DNA of 64,000 nucleotides from Erodium maritimum (GCA_963921825.1 OY997590.1:51105039-51169038), one strand, 5' to 3'. Shown: positions 22,181-35,700, counted from the stretch's first letter. The notes: generated from the sequence alone by a model not told the origin. Made by a program: numbers and translations.

Positions 22181-23946
22181 GGGAAAATTTCACTTTAATA
22201 CCCTGCCAAACATCTAATTCACTTTGATACCCTGGTATTAATTTTTTGCACTTTCATACCTAAATCAAACATTTATTTTCACTCTAGTACCCAACAGTTA
22301 ACTTTCTGCTAGTTGGATGGAAAAAGTTAATAAGACCATAATACCCCTAACTATGACTCAAATTTTCAAACTCATGTCATTGGTTCAGAATTTGAAAATA
22401 AGTGAAATGGCAATAATACTCTCCATTGTTAGGGTATTAAAATGAAATTTTCACTATATTAAAATAAAATCAGTTTTTTTTATAAATTCATATTTTATTT
22501 ATGAAAATTATTTTATTTTCAAAAATTCAGAGTTTAATTTAAAAAATACATAAAATCATTTTTTTAAAAAAATACATAAATATCAGTTTTTTTATTTTAA
22601 TTATCATTTTATTACATTTGTTTTTTAAAATTTTTTTAACTCTTATCTTTATTTTTAATTTAAAACAAGATTCATTTCATCTTCTCAAACTAGATCTGTG
22701 TGACCTAATCCTCCTCTCCTCCTTCCTCTCTCTGGTTTCTACCCTCTCTCTGGAGCCTCGCCATAGAAATCGAGAAGCCCATCATCGGAGAGAAATCGAG
22801 AAGTGGTTATGGAGGATGGAAGAAGCGCGACGGAGAAGGGGCGTCAGAGCTAGCGGCAGCGGCGCATGTTCTCCGGCGAGCTCGAGTTCGAGCTCTAGAT
22901 CCGGCGAACACCGAGCACCACTCCGTCTCTGTCCGTCCATTCCCGTACCGGCGATGTCTCCGATGGTTACCTCTTCAACTGGAGGCGGCGACGACGTGGA
23001 GGTCGCTGCTGCTCGCCGGTGAGCTCGAGTTCTAGATTTGGTTTTTATGCTACGATCTGTTAGGTTTAGATCATAATTGCTTCGTGACTCTTGGATAGAT
23101 CTGTGCTTATAATTTCTGGAAAAAAGCTTTGGATTTGAGTCATTTATGGACATGGGTTTGATCTTAAAAAAATATAAATCAAACTAAAAATGTTAATATT
23201 TGGAATTATTGGTGAAATTTTGGCGTGGTGATGATGGGTGAAATGGGTTTGAAATGGCATGATGAAAATGGGTAATTTTGGGTGAAATGGGTTTGAAATG
23301 GCATGATGAAAGAGGCACACAGGAGGTGTGGGGAATTTTGAGATGGGTATTTTTTTGAAAAAAAAACTGAATTTTAAAAATTAAATAAAACAGTTTTTTT
23401 AAATAAAATATATTTTTAAAATAAATAGTTTTTTTATATTTATAAATTTATTTTTAAAATACATTTTCGAATAAAATATGATTTTATATATATTTATATT
23501 AAAATATGATTTTATGTATATTTTAAAAATAAAATTTGAAATATATATATATTTAAAAAAACTGATTTTTATGTATTTTTTAAATTAAAATATGAATTTT
23601 TGAAAATAAAAATAATTTTCATAAATAAAATCTGAATTTATAAAAAAAAATTGAATTTATTTTAAAAATAGTGAAATTTTCATTTTAATACCCGAACAAT
23701 TGAGGGTATTATTGACATTTCACTTATTTCCAAATTCTGAACCAATGGCATGCGTTTGAAAATTTGAGTAATAGTTAGGGGTATTATGGGTTTTTTAACT
23801 TTTTCCATCCAAACTAACAGAAAGTTAACTGTTGGGTACTAAAGTGAGATTAAATGTTTGGTTTAGATATGAAAGTGTAAAACATTTATGCCAGGGTATC
23901 AAAGTGAAATTAAATGTTTGGCAGGGTATTAAAGTGAAATTTTCCC
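22181..23946. mobile_element. Mutator-like element (Pack-MULE candidate)
   Basis: Terminal inverted repeats of about 280-290 bp begin GGGAAAATTTCACTTTAATACCCTG on both ends. A perfect 9-bp target duplication TTTATTAAA lies at 22172-22180 and 23947-23955. The size is 1,766 bp. Nine-bp duplications with long inverted repeats are typical of the Mutator superfamily. The middle (about 22670-23160) is GC-rich and gene-like, unlike the AT-rich arms. No transposase was seen, so it is non-autonomous. It sits in the leader of copia element D and is younger than D. Confidence 0.85.
22670..23160 (+). pseudogene. Gene-like 5' fragment captured in the MULE
   Basis: A CT-rich leader-like stretch (CTCCTCTCCTCCTTCCTCTCTC) is followed by GC-rich coding-like sequence with several frames. 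One open frame ends at 23020 next to CGCCG|GTGAGC, a good donor. After it comes intron-like sequence (CTACGATCTGTTAGGTTTAGATC), common in first introns of plant genes. This order of leader, exon 1 and intron start fits capture of a host gene's 5' end. Serine, glycine and arginine dominate the visible frame (ASGSGACSPASSSSSSRSG). The donor gene is not recognised. Confidence 0.55.
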
Positions 23947-26085
23947 TTTATTAAATCTCGACACGCGAGTCATGTATTAAATTGTAATATTTTTCTCAAG
24001 ATAAAGAAAGGGCGAAAAGGTCATTTGGTGGCTTCTCGATTATTGACATCGGCTTGGAGTCAATGGAGCTCAAGAAGCTAGTGGGAGTTAGATTAGTGGG
24101 CTATTATGTGCATATTTATCGCTTTATACTTGGTTTAGTTTTTTCATGATTAATTCTATGTGTTTTAAAATTGCATGCTTAACTTTATTTACCGAGCATA
24201 TCACCTCACATGCAAAGATAAAATTGGATTTTGATCATTGTTTGTGAGCCCTTAGAATCGTCATTACATTGGATGTAGTTGAAGGGTTCGAAGGAAGAAT
24301 TACATTGGATGTAATTAGAGACATCATTACATTTGGAATGTATTTGATGTGCTCATCGCATCTAAGATATTCCAAAAGTTTTAAACACAACCGGATAAGT
24401 AAAAACGGTTCATGTCCGATACCTCCCAATTATAAACACCTTACTACATCCCCGTCATATGGGTGCCGTGCGCATAAGTGGAGCATCCATAGGAAAGCAG
24501 GGTAGTAGGTTTGGACGACATATGTGGGTGTCGTGCACATTAGCGGAGCTGTAATAACCACTCCCGGTCAACGCCAGTCAAACCTGCGAAAAACTGGAAA
24601 ATTTAAAAATTTTAAGACAGACACTTAAATGAACCTAGAATTGACCCCGAGGGTCATACCGGACTTAAGTTGACCCCGATATCGACCAAAGTGAGTTCCG
24701 GGGGACTCAGGGCAACTTTCTGATCGTTTTGGGAAATGTTGACTTTTTGCTGGAAAAGTCAACCGAGCGACGTTTTGGTCCATTCGAGGACCGTTTTGGA
24801 TCCAAAAAGCTTAGTCGTCGTCGCAGCGGTCTTAGTTGAGCCGTTTCCTTGTAGCCCTTCAAGTTTCGTAATTTCTTGGAAAAAGTGCCCATTCGGGGTC
24901 CGAAATGTCCGATTTTCGTGAATCCGATTGGGAAATTATCTAATAGATATTTTCCCAAAAGGTGTGGGACCCACCTTCCCACTTGTCAAACAAGTGGTGG
25001 TGTTAGGTTTTGGGGGAAAAATGAAAGGTGAGGCTATAGAGGGGTTCGGCTAAGACAAAAAAAGAAAAGAAAAAAAATAGAAAAAGAAGAGAGTGGTTTA
25101 GAGAGAGAAGGAGAAGGAGAAGAAGAGAGAAAAGGGAGAAACTAGGGTTTCGAGGCACTATTCACGTCATTTAACCCTTGGATCGTCTCAAAGTTCGAAG
25201 AATCAAACTTCCCTCGTCTCCCTCTACGGTAATCACCAAACCGATCTTCGTTTTGTAAATTTATAAAATTAGGTTTTGGTTTAAAACTATTAGTTTAGGG
25301 TTGTATTGAGGTTGGGGGAGTGTTGGAGACGTTTTGGAGACGTTTGGAGGTGAAGGAGGACGTTTTCCGGTGACCGGGAGCTCGAGGGGAGCTCCGGCCA
25401 CCATGTGGGGTGGCTGGCCGGAGCTAGGGCCGGCCACCACCATGGTGGGCCGGGCCCACTTTGTAAAGACCGGGAAAATTTATTATTTAATTATTAAAGT
25501 TTAAACGCCGAGGTTAGAGAACGGTGTGAAAATTAAAGCGAATTTTGGTTCGAGTTCAAAAAAAAAAAAAAAGTTCAGGCTCGGACAAGGCCCAGCGCGG
25601 AGGCCCAATCCCGGCTGGCCCGATCAGAGGCCAAAGCCAATGGAAGGCTTGGGTATAAAAGTCAAAAAATTAGGGTAGCCCTAATTTTTTTCGCAGCCAC
25701 ACTCTCTTCTCCTCTGATTCCCGATCCCACCTGTCTCTCTCTCCCATCTTCATCTTCTTCGGCGACCCTCTCCCCGGCTCCGGCCACGTCGTCTCCCACC
25801 TCCCTCTTCCTCACCGAGACCCGACCTCCCTTTCCCATTCGCCCAGTCTTCTCCTCCGTCCAACCACGACGGCCACCGCCCCCCCCCCCTTGTCTTCTCC
25901 AGCTCACGTCGCCGTTGGCCGACCCCATCGATCCCTCCTCGTCTCCGTCCAGCAACGGCGCCACCACCGAGCCACTCGTCGTCTCCGATCTGGAGAGGAC
26001 CGGCCGCGACCACCATCGCCACCGCCCGAGCTCCGTCGCGCCTCCACGGACTCGCCGTCGCCGTGCACGGCCAGAGCCGAGACGG

Positions 26086-26758
26086 ACTGGGTTTTGGGTC
26101 ATGTGATCGCGTTGGATAATGTAGGACATTTCCGGTACGGAAGGCTTGGAGGCGATGAGCACGTCACATGACCTCGTTGGGAATGGCCATGGGCCATGTT
26201 CCAAGAGGTCCATGAAAGGCCCATGCAACCAAGGCCCATGCAACTAATTAATCAAGTCTTGATTAATTAGTACTAAGTAAGCAAGACAAGGATTAAGGTG
26301 TTGGTGATTCACCACCTAACCCATCTTGTCTTGCCATACTTAGCACCATACTTGTCTTACTTCACACCATGCTTCACACCTTACTTGTCCTTGATGGTTG
26401 TTGATGGTTTAAGTCATCTTTTTCCTACAACAAATCCCAAGACAAGAATAGAAACACAACTTCTCCCCCTCTCACACTACAATTTCGAGTTTGGCACTTT
26501 TCCTCCCTCTTGTTGTGCTCTTGAGTCATCTAAAGAAGAACTACGTGGCTTTGATTCCAATTGGATACGTAGTCGTCTTGGAGACTCAAGCCGATCATCG
26601 TTTCTTTGGTGTTCTCTTCCTTTTCTTGAACTAGTTGGTAAGGAAACATCCATATTGTTTATTCTCTTGTGTATCTAATATTTGGTAGTGTTCTATGACA
26701 TGGTCTCGAGTTATTTCCGCTGCAAGTATGTGTTCATACCCTCCATCGAGACCCAACA
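26086..26758 (+). repeat. Partial 5' LTR of copia element C
   Basis: Matches the last ~670 bp of the 3' LTR almost perfectly and ends ATCGAGACCCAACA directly before the primer-binding site. The left edge abuts LTR B sequence with no visible target duplication. Confidence 0.88.
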
Positions 26759-26759
26759 C

Positions 26760-26772
26760 TGGTATCAGAGCC
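26760..26772 (+). promoter_or_regulatory. Primer-binding site of copia element C
   Basis: TGGTATCAGAGCC right after the LTR end matches the 3' end of initiator tRNA-Met, the usual primer of plant copia elements. Confidence 0.85.
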
Positions 26773-28291
26773 GTGCTACCTTCGGGATTCACAAGAGAAC
26801 TTTCGGTTTTGCTTGCTAGTTTCGGTTTTGCATGTTAATTTGCTAAATTGTTTGATAACATGTTTTAAATTCTTGTTTATGGGTTTAATGCATGAAAAAT
26901 GAATTTTTGAAAAGTTTATCAAATCTGGAATTTTTGAAAAAAAATTGATTTTTCGGGTCTCGGGAGCGGGACTCTCGGGGAGCCGAAACCGGGACCGAAC
27001 GGGGCTCCGTTGGACGGAACTAGGCCAAGCATGACCATTGGATGGTCAATATTCCGAGCTAAACCGTTTTGTTAGTCATGAAGAGTTTGGAACCGTCTTG
27101 ATGAACTCAAAAATCAAATGTTCAAAAGTTCCAATTTTGAACGGTTTTGATAAACCGAGTATCAAAAAATTTCGAAACTTGGCAATTAATTAAAACCGGA
27201 AAATCACATGATGTTTGATAACATGCTTGTTTGATAACACGATGTGTGATGTGATGTTGGCATGGTGTACATAATAGCCCCGAGTTTGATTTAATTATTT
27301 ATCGTTTTTCACGGCCTGCGAGCCGTTAGAGTTAGCGTGTAATTATTTTTTTCGAGGTGTGGTCGTCGTACCACTTATTTGTAATATTTATTAATTCCCG
27401 ACCTGCGATTAGTGTATTAAATTGTAATATTTTACTCAAGACGAAGAAAGGGCGAAAAGGTCATTTGGTGGCTTCTCGGGTTTTGACATCGGCTTGGAGT
27501 CGGTGGAGCTCAAGAAGCTAGTGGGAGTTAGTTTAGTGGGCTATTATGTACATATTTAACACTTTATGCTTGGTTTAGTTTTTGCATGATCATTTCTATG
27601 TTTTTTAGAATTGCATGCTTAACTTAATTTACCGAGCATATCACCTCACATGCAAAGATAAAATTGGTTTTAATCATTGTCTGTGAGCCCTTAGAATCGT
27701 CATTACATTGGATGTAGTTGACGGGTTCGAAGGAAGAATTACATTGGATGTAATTGGAGGCATCATTACATTTGGAATGTAGTTGATGTGCTCATCGCAT
27801 CTAGGATGTGCCAAAAGTTTAAAACACAACCGGACAAGTAAAAACGGGTCATGTCCGATACCTCCCAATTATCAACACCTTACTACCTCCCCGTCCTATG
27901 GGTGTCGTGCGCATTAGCGGAGCATCCATGGGAAAGCGGGGTAGTAGGTTTGGACGACATGTGTAGGTGTCGTGCGCATTAGCGGAGCACCCACATAGTG
28001 ACGGGGCATAGTTGAAAATTGGTGGACCCGACTACGATTCTCAGCCTGAGGTTGAGCTAGTGTTACAGATAGGGTAAGCCGTGTACATGAGTACATACCC
28101 TAGCCAAGAGTCACATTGGATGTGATTGGATGGAGTCCTACCTACATAGCTCGATTAAGTGGTGAGCATTAGTTCAGCTTAATCGGGTGAATCAAGGATC
28201 TTGGTTTTAGATTCTAAAGGTTTAGAATCAATTGGTTGGTGTTTGAGCTTGATCTTCATAAAATTTATTCAGTTTACTGATTATATTTTGT

Positions 28292-29266
28292 TTGTCGTGT
28301 AGATCAAATGGAAGTACTTCAGCGAACAATAGAAGTTTGTCACTAAAAACCATTCTTGATAGGATCAAGCTAAGTGGGACAAACTACTTGGACTGGGACA
28401 GAAACTTGAGGATAGTCCTCAAATTCGAGCGCAAAGAATATGTCCTAGACCAGGCTATCCCTGAGGAGCCAGCTAATAATGTCATTAGGGCCGTTAAGGA
28501 TGCATACCAAAAGCACCTTAGCGATTCTATAGATGTGGCATGTATTATGCTGGGCTGCATGGAGTCTGATCTCCAAGACCAGTTCATGGAGTACTCTGAT
28601 GACCCCTATACTATGATGGGGATCATAAAGGGTATGTTCAAGGAAAGGGCGCGTATCGTGAGATACAATGTCCTTAATGAACTTCTCTCCTGCAAAATGT
28701 CAGCAGGAGTCTCCGTGGGTCCTCATGTCCTAAAGATGAAGGGGCATCTCGAACATCTTAATCGACTGGGTCTTAAGATAAAGAACGAGATGGCAGCGGA
28801 TGTGGTTCTGCGTTCCCTCCCTCGTTCATATGCTACGTTCGTCATGAACTATCATATGCACGATATGGACAAGACCATTTCAGAGTTGTATGGAATGTTG
28901 GTAACTGCTGAAAAGAACGTCAAGGATCAGGGATCCAAGGATGTTCTGATGGTCAGACAGGGAAACAGTTTCAAGAATAAGGGAACTGTTAGTGGTAAGG
29001 GCAAGGCCCCTATGCACTTGGCAGGAAAGATGAGGCATCCGAAGCGTCCTAACCCTCCTAGGACCGGGGAGTCCTCAAGGAAGGGGAAAGAGGTCGAGAA
29101 TGTCTGCTTCTACTGTCAACAGCCTGGTCACTGGAAGAAAGATTGCAGGAAGTTTCTGGATGATCTGAAGAAGGGCGGTGGGACTGCGCCTTCATCAGGT
29201 ATTTTCTTTATAGAGCTAAATCTCACTACTTCCAAAGATTCATGGGTATTGGATATCGGGGCTTAA
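28292..29266 (+). pseudogene. Fossil gag part of copia element C
   Basis: A 324-residue open stretch has the copia gag core (SGTNYLDWDRNLRIVLKFER, a KMKGHLEHLN region) and a CCHC zinc knuckle, CFYCQQPGHWKKDC, near residues 270-283. It ends at the start of the protease region (SWVLDIGA). The knuckle binds RNA in capsids of this family. It belongs to a broken element. Confidence 0.85.
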
Positions 29267-29284
29267 TCTCACATTTGTACTAAT

Positions 29285-32200
29285 GTGCAGTGGCTGGAAG
29301 GTAGGAGAAGCTTGAAGAAGGACGAGGTGGACCTCAGAGTGGGCAACAAGACTAGAGTTGTGGCGACTGCTGTAGGATCCATAAGTCTTCTTTTGCCAAG
29401 TGGGCTAGTTTTTGTTTTGAACAATGTATATTGTGTACCTACTTTCAGTAGGAATATTGTATCTATTTCTTTGTTGGACAAGGAAGGATACAATTTTGAT
29501 GTTGGAAATGGGATTTTCAATATTTTATGCAATGATATATTTTATGCTAGCGCCAAAATGGTTGGAGGATTGTACATATTGGATATGGATAACAATGTCT
29601 CAAGCTCTATATATAATGTAAATACCAAGAGGTCTAAGTCCAATGATTTAGACCAAACTCTTTTATGGCACTGTCGTTTAGGCCACATAAACGAGAAACG
29701 CATATCAACACTTCACAAGCGTGGACTTCTTAGTCCATTCGAATTTCATTCGACTTATAGATGCAAATCTTGTTTGATGGTAAAACTGACTAAAGCGCCC
29801 TTCATCGGTCGCGGTGAAAGGGCGGGTGACTTATTGGGGCTAATACACTCGGATGTGTGTGGACCAATGAGCACACTTGCCAGGAGGGGTTTTAGCTACT
29901 TTATCACATTTACTGACGACTTCAGTAGATATGGTTATGTCTATTTGATGAGACATAAGTCTGAAGCTTTTGATAAATTCAAAGAGTTTAAGACTGAAGT
30001 AGAAAACCAGCTCGGGAAAAGTATTAAAGCACTTCGATCAGATCGAGGTGGAGAATACTTGACCACAAAGTTTTTAGATCATCTAGCAGAAAGTGGGATC
30101 CTTTCGGAATGGACTCCTCCCGGAACACCACAATTGAATAGTGTGTCCGAACGGAGAAATCGGACTTTATTGGATATGGTCCGGTCCATGATTAGTGGGA
30201 CTGATCTCCCAATCTCTTTCTGGGGTTATGCTCTGGAGACGGCCGCATTCATTTGGAATCGGGCTCCGACGAAGGCTGTGGAAGGGACACCATTTGAGAA
30301 ATGGCACGGGAGAAAGCCCGTTTTGTCCTTCCTGAAGATTTGGGGTTGCGAGGCTTATGTGAAACGTTTAGTTCCGACTAAGCTCGAACCAAGATCTGAT
30401 AAATGCACCTTCGTTGGGTATCCCAAAGAAACAAAGGGGTACTACTTCTACAAACCCATCGAGAACACGGAGTTCGTCGCTCGGGGTGGGGTCTTTATGG
30501 AAAGGGAGTTTATTTCCAAAGACGTTAGTGGGAGGGCTGTACATCTAGAAGAAATTCAGGGTGGTACGGATCCAACTGATCCACTGGACAACCCTGTAGA
30601 AGAGCCTGAGATGGTCGTAGAGCAAGGACCAGTTCCTGCAATAATTCCAGAAGGTCCAAGGCGATCTGAAAGGGTTAGTCGTCCACCTCCGAGATATGGT
30701 TACTTTGTGTCTAGAGGTGACGGTGAGCTTGTGGTGGATCACGATGATCCATCTACATTTCAGGAAGCTGTGGACGGACCCGACTCTGAGTTATGGCTGG
30801 GAGCCATGAGGGAGGAAATGCAATCCATGTCGGACAACCAAGTCTGGGAACTGGTTGATCCCATCGGTGGTGTAAGAAGCATCGGATGCAAATGGATCTT
30901 CAAGGTGAAGATGGACATGGAAGGCAACCCTCAGACCTACAAAGCCCGACTGGTGGTGAAAACCTTTTCCCCAGTGGCTATGGTCAAATCTATCCGAATT
31001 CTTCTTTCCATAGCTGCATATCACGATTACGAGATATGGAAAATGGATGTCAAAACCGCTTTCCTAAACGGAAATTTGTCGGAGGACGTTTATATGTCTC
31101 AACCCGAAGGTTTTGTCGATCCGAAGAATAAGGGAAAGATTTGTAAGTTGTTGAAATCCATTTATGGATTGAAACAAGCTTCTCGGAGTTGGAACCTTCG
31201 TTTTGATGAAGCTGTAATTGGATTTGGCTTTATCAAGAATGAAGATGAACCTTGCGTTTACAAGAAGGCAAATGGGGGTAACATTACCTTTCTGGTGTTG
31301 TATGTCGATGACATACTACTCATTGGAAACGACATCCCAACCTTGCACGAGACTAAAGCTTGGTTAGGGAAGTGTTTCTCAATGAAGGACTTAGGCGATG
31401 CTGCTTATATCTTAGGGATTAAGATATATAGAGATTGCACCAAGAGGGTCTTGGGTTTAAGTCAAAGCACCTATGTGAACAAGGTATTGACTAGGTTCTC
31501 AATGCTTGATTCCAAGAAAGGACTCTTACCCGCACGTCATGGCGTTCATCTCAGCAAGACTCAGTGTCCTAAGACACCTGATGAGCTGAAAAGGATGATG
31601 CGAATCCCATACGCTTCGGCGGTAGGATCGATCATGTATTCCATGATATGAACGAGACCGGATGTCTCATATGCCTTGAGTTGTACCAGCAGACATCAGT
31701 CTAACCCTGGTGAGGAACACTGGATAGCGGTCAAAGCGATTCTCAAATATTTGAGAAGAACAAAGGACGCGTTTCTAGTGTACGGGGGAAAAGATGATTC
31801 TGAACTAGTTGTTAATGGATATGTAGACGCTAGTTTCTAGAGAGATCCAGATGACTTTAGAAGTCAGTCAGGATATGTGTTCACGCTGAATGGCGGAGCT
31901 TTCAGCTGGAAGAGCGTGAAGCAAGACACCGTCGTTGACTCCACGATAGAGGCCGAGTACATAGCGGCTGCAGAGGCGGCCAAGGAGGCTGTGTGGATTA
32001 GGAAGTTCACGGCAGGGTTGGGTGTAATCAAAAACCCATCCAGCCCGGTGAACCTATTTTGCGACAACACAGGGGCTATTGCGCAAGCTAAAGAGCCCAG
32101 ATCGCATAACAAATCCAAACATGTACTGCGGCGATCTCACCTCATCAGAGAGATACTGAACCGAGACGATGTGAAGATCACCTATATTGCAACTGATGAT

Positions 32201-32296
32201 AACATAGCCGACCCGTTGACTAAGGCACTATCCTTGCCTAAACATGAGAGGCATGTAAGGTCAATGGAAATAGATTGGAGTTTAGATTGGAACTAG
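29285..32296 (+). pseudogene. Fossil pol part of copia element C
   Basis: Seen in copia order: GAG-pre-integrase (LWHCRLGHINEKR), integrase (IHSDVCGPMS, TDDFSRYGY, SDRGGEY), the RT segment (WKMDVKTAFLNG, FLVLYVDDILL, SKHVL-type RNase H end with DNIADPLTKAL). Integrase before RT defines Ty1/copia. The element has a few breaks and is not a host gene. Confidence 0.9.
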
Positions 32297-32310
32297 GGCA
32301 AGTGGGAGAT

Positions 32311-33986
32311 TGTTAGTCTTAGTGCCCGTAGTTCAATCATAAATGTCCAAATGTATATATCATCATTACCAATAAGATTAAAGCGGCTTTCTATTACTTA
32401 TGTGTTGGAGTAATATATCGATGTGATTTCTGATCTATGCCCACCATGCGAATAGAACCATAGATCGAGATGGATCACACTCGATGGGTCCCTAGTCAAT
32501 AAAGCTTCACTAGAAGCGACTAGTATGGAAGATGGCTCTTCATGGCTTACGTTCTGTTAGTCATTGGAATGGGATTCCGGAGTCTGATCATAGATATCAT
32601 GTGGGACATGATATTGGACGACCCGCCCTAAATATGTGCCATAGATTGAGTCATGAACATATTCAGTGTCGTAGCTTGTCATGTATCCTTAGACCAAGGA
32701 GTCTTTGTGATCACTATGTAGTCAACAAATAAGTTTGACCTGAGCCTAATGTTGTCCGTAACAGGGCTTCCATAACGGCCGGGATTGGCTTGGGGACGGG
32801 TTGCATGAGTGACACGAAAGACGGCTAAGGGATTTATCCCTCATATTGAGGTATGGGAAAGATAGCGGTTCTCGGCCGCTTGATCGAGAGTGGCTGAAAG
32901 AATAGCATGGCCATGCACATGATACTAGGTATCATATATTCAGTCATCTCACATATCAAGGAACAGTGATTGAGAATAATAAGGATGACGGCTCTATGCC
33001 TTATCTCAATCAGGATATCGGAGATAAAAGGATAATGACAGGGACGACGGAAAGGTTAGAATCGATTGGTTCGATTCGCTATGTAGTGTCAGGCAATACT
33101 AAAGTCTCGTTAGTTGCCACTTATATAGGATCAAGTAAAATGGGATTTTACGTTGATCCATCGACATGCATAGACCTAAGGGTCACACCGAAGGATGAAA
33201 CTCATTGACACATTTATGGAGAATGGCCAAAAGAGAGTTGTCTCGGGACATGACCAAAACTGTTTTTTGGGTCATGTGCCCGTAAGTGAATAGGACATTA
33301 CGGATCAAGACAAGGCTTGGAGTCTTGGGATTGATCGCGTTGGATAATGTTGGACATTTTCGGTATGGAAGGCTTGGAGGCGATGAGCACGTCACATGAC
33401 CTCGTTGGGAATGGCCATGGGTCATGTTCCAAGAGGCCCATGAAAGGCCCATGCAACCAAGGCTCATGGAACTAGTTAATCAAGTCTTGATTAATTAGTA
33501 CTAAGTAAGCAAGACAAGGATTAAGGTGTTGGTGATTCACCACCTAACCCATCTTGTCTTGCCATACTTAGCACCATACTTGTCTTACTTCACACCATGT
33601 TTCACACCTTACTTGTCCTTGATGGTTGTTGATGGTTTAAGTCATCTTTTTCCTACAACAAATCCCAAGACAAGAATAGAAACACAACTTCTCTCCCTCT
33701 CACACTACAATTTCGAGTTTGGCACTTTACCTCCCTCTTGTTGTGTTCTTGAGTCATCTAAAGAAGAATTACGTGGCTTTGATTCCAATTGGATACGTAG
33801 TCGTCTTGGAGACTCAAGCCGATCATCGTTTCTTTGGTGTTCTCTTCCTTTTCTTGAACTAGTTGGTAAGGAAACATCCATATTGTTTATTCTCTTGTGT
33901 ATCTAATATTTGGTAGTGTTCTATGACATGGTCTCGAGTTATTTCCGCTGCAAGTATGTGTTCATACCCTCCATCGAGACCCAACA
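32311..33986 (+). repeat. 3' LTR of copia element C
   Basis: 1,676 bp from TGTTAGTCTTAGTGCCCG to GAGACCCAACA, preceded by the polypurine tract. The 80-, 94- and 126-codon frames inside recur in other LTR copies (for example 47247-47489 and 26298-26678) only because the LTRs are copies. They are not genes. Confidence 0.92.
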
Positions 33987-35109
33987 CTCGTCCCGAGCCG
34001 TGGCAGTTTCGCCGGCGCGAACTCAAATCCGGGACGGACCGTTCGTCTTCGTCCAGATCTGGAACGGGCGAGAGACCCCTGTGCTCCGCCGTGCTCCGCC
34101 GTGCCCCGCCGCCCTTATCTCCCCTACGGTGAGCTTTTCGACGTGGTGGTTGGCCGGATTCTCAATCCGAGACGTCTCTTTTCTGTTGTTGTTTGATTGT
34201 CCGAGCTTACTATAAATCCAAAAAAAAAGGAAGTAATAAAACGAGTTTGTTGTAAAATTTGTTCTTTGTGATTTTTGGATCTAAAATGCTTGGTTGTAAG
34301 ATCAAAAGAACTGGAAAAGGGAATATCAGTTTTGAAAGGAAAAGGAAAAGAAATCAATTTTGAGATTAAAGGGTTTTTGTTAAAACGAAATCAGATCTAA
34401 ACCATGAACGGTTTAAAATCAAGTTGGGTTTAAAAAAAACGGTTTTGATCGGTTGAACATTTGGGGTTGGACTGGTAATCGGGCTTAGAACGGATTAGAA
34501 GCAAAACGTTGAATCGGTCCCTCGGGAATCGTGCCTCGGGATCCATGCATCAGGACCCGTGCCTCGATTTACGTGCAACGGGTTCTGTGCTCGGGACTCG
34601 GGTACTCAAACCCAATTCGTCGTGACCCCGCTTTTAGCCCGCTCGAGTTTAAAAGGAAAATGCCAGATTTAAAATGGAAAAATCGGAATCTTTAACTTAA
34701 CGGTGGAACCGTGTTTAATTTGTGGCTTCGTGTAAATTTAGAGTCCGACTTCGATCGAAGTGAAGCCCGGAGGTAGCGAGCCAGAACGTCATCAGCTAGG
34801 AAGCGTAGCGGGTGTTCTTCGGTTGAGGTAGGGAAAAGTAGCCGGATCTCGGCCCTGACTACGGAAAGTTAACTGTAGAATTGCATGTGGCATCGGGGTG
34901 TCGTGGGTTATCTAGGTTATCGAATATTAGAAAAGCATGTTACGGGAACTTAGTAATTATTGAAAAGGCATGTGACACTTAGTAGTGTCGTAGGAGCAGA
35001 GAACTTAGCGATAATTGAACTACTGGAGGCATATGACCATGCCCGGAGGTTTTTTGTGAACTAGTGATCTTAGGACTGTTGGAGGCATCGGTTATGCCGG
35101 AGGTTGTTG

Positions 35110-35400
35110 TGTGTTATTTATTGTTGAGTTTGGGTGGCCTTGAGAGCCCGTGTTATTTATTGCTGAGTCTTGGGTGGCCTTGAGAGCCCGTGTTATTTAT
35201 TGCTGAGTCTTGGGTGGCCATGAGAGCCCGTGTTGTCGTTTCGGTGTTTTGGGTGGCCGTGAGTGCCCGTGGGGTTGTTGAACCCGTGTCTTTACCTTTG
35301 GTGTTTTGGGAGGCCGTGAGTGCCTGTGGGGCTGTTGAGTCCGAGTTTTACTGTTGGTGTCTTGTGTGGCCATGAGTGCATGTGGAGTGTTGAACCTGTG
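35110..35400 (+). repeat. Minisatellite in LTR B, TGGGTGGCC-type
   Basis: About six head-to-tail units of roughly 48-58 bp share CTTGGGTGGCC-TGAG-GCCCGTG. Tandem blocks of this kind are common in long gypsy LTRs. A related block sits in LTR A at 37080-37330. Confidence 0.8.
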
Positions 35401-35449
35401 TTGTTGTTGTCTGTTGAACTTTCTTGTGATTGTGATTGTGGTTACCTGA

Positions 35450-35700
35450 GTGAGAGAGGTTAGTGAGACAGGTCGACCGCCTGGCCTGAGTGGTTCGGCA
35501 AAGCGCGTGAGTGAGAGAGGTTAGTGAGACAGGTCGACCGCCTGGCCTGAGTGGTTCGGCAAAGCGCGTGAGTGAGACAGGTCGACCGCCTGGCCTGAGT
35601 GGTTCGGCAAAGCGCGTGAGTAAGAGAGGTTACTGAGACAGGTCGACCGCCTGGCCTGAGTGGTTCGGCAAAGCGCGTGATTGAGGGAGGTTACTGAGCA
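35450..35700 (+). repeat. Minisatellite in LTR B, GGTCGACCGCC-type
   Basis: Four copies of CAGGTCGACCGCCTGGCCTGAG start at about 35469, 35530, 35578 and 35639 (spacing 61, 48, 61). The core contains the palindromic SalI site GTCGAC. One to two copies of the same core are in LTR A (about 37540-37625) and in the LTR at 2179-4800. Confidence 0.85.

Larger units (their letters stand above)
26086..33986 (+). mobile_element. Ty1/copia element C, nearly complete but broken
   Basis: Parts are a partial 5' LTR (26086-26758), a primer-binding site (TGGTATCAGAGCC, 26760-26772), a leader to 28290, gag (about 28.29-29.27 kb), protease-integrase-RT-RNase H (about 29.2-32.3 kb), a polypurine tract (AGTGGGAGAT) and a full 3' LTR (32311-33986). 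The integrase has the HLGHINEKR zinc-finger area and the DDFSRYGYVYL core. RT has LYVDDILLIGND. RNase H has the SKHV end. It carries a few breaks. The two LTRs differ at only a handful of positions over about 670 bp by eye, so it is the youngest insertion of the nest, probably under about one million years. Confidence 0.92.

Noticed and set aside
26760-26772. tRNA-like matches (TGGTATCAGAGC) here and at about 19864, 45918 and 63751
   Set aside because: These are primer-binding sites complementary to tRNA-Met, without a cloverleaf. No tRNA gene was found in the window.
32966-33208. 80-codon frame repeated nearly unchanged at 47247-47489
   Set aside because: It looks conserved only because both are copies of the same LTR. 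No domain and no coding signal.
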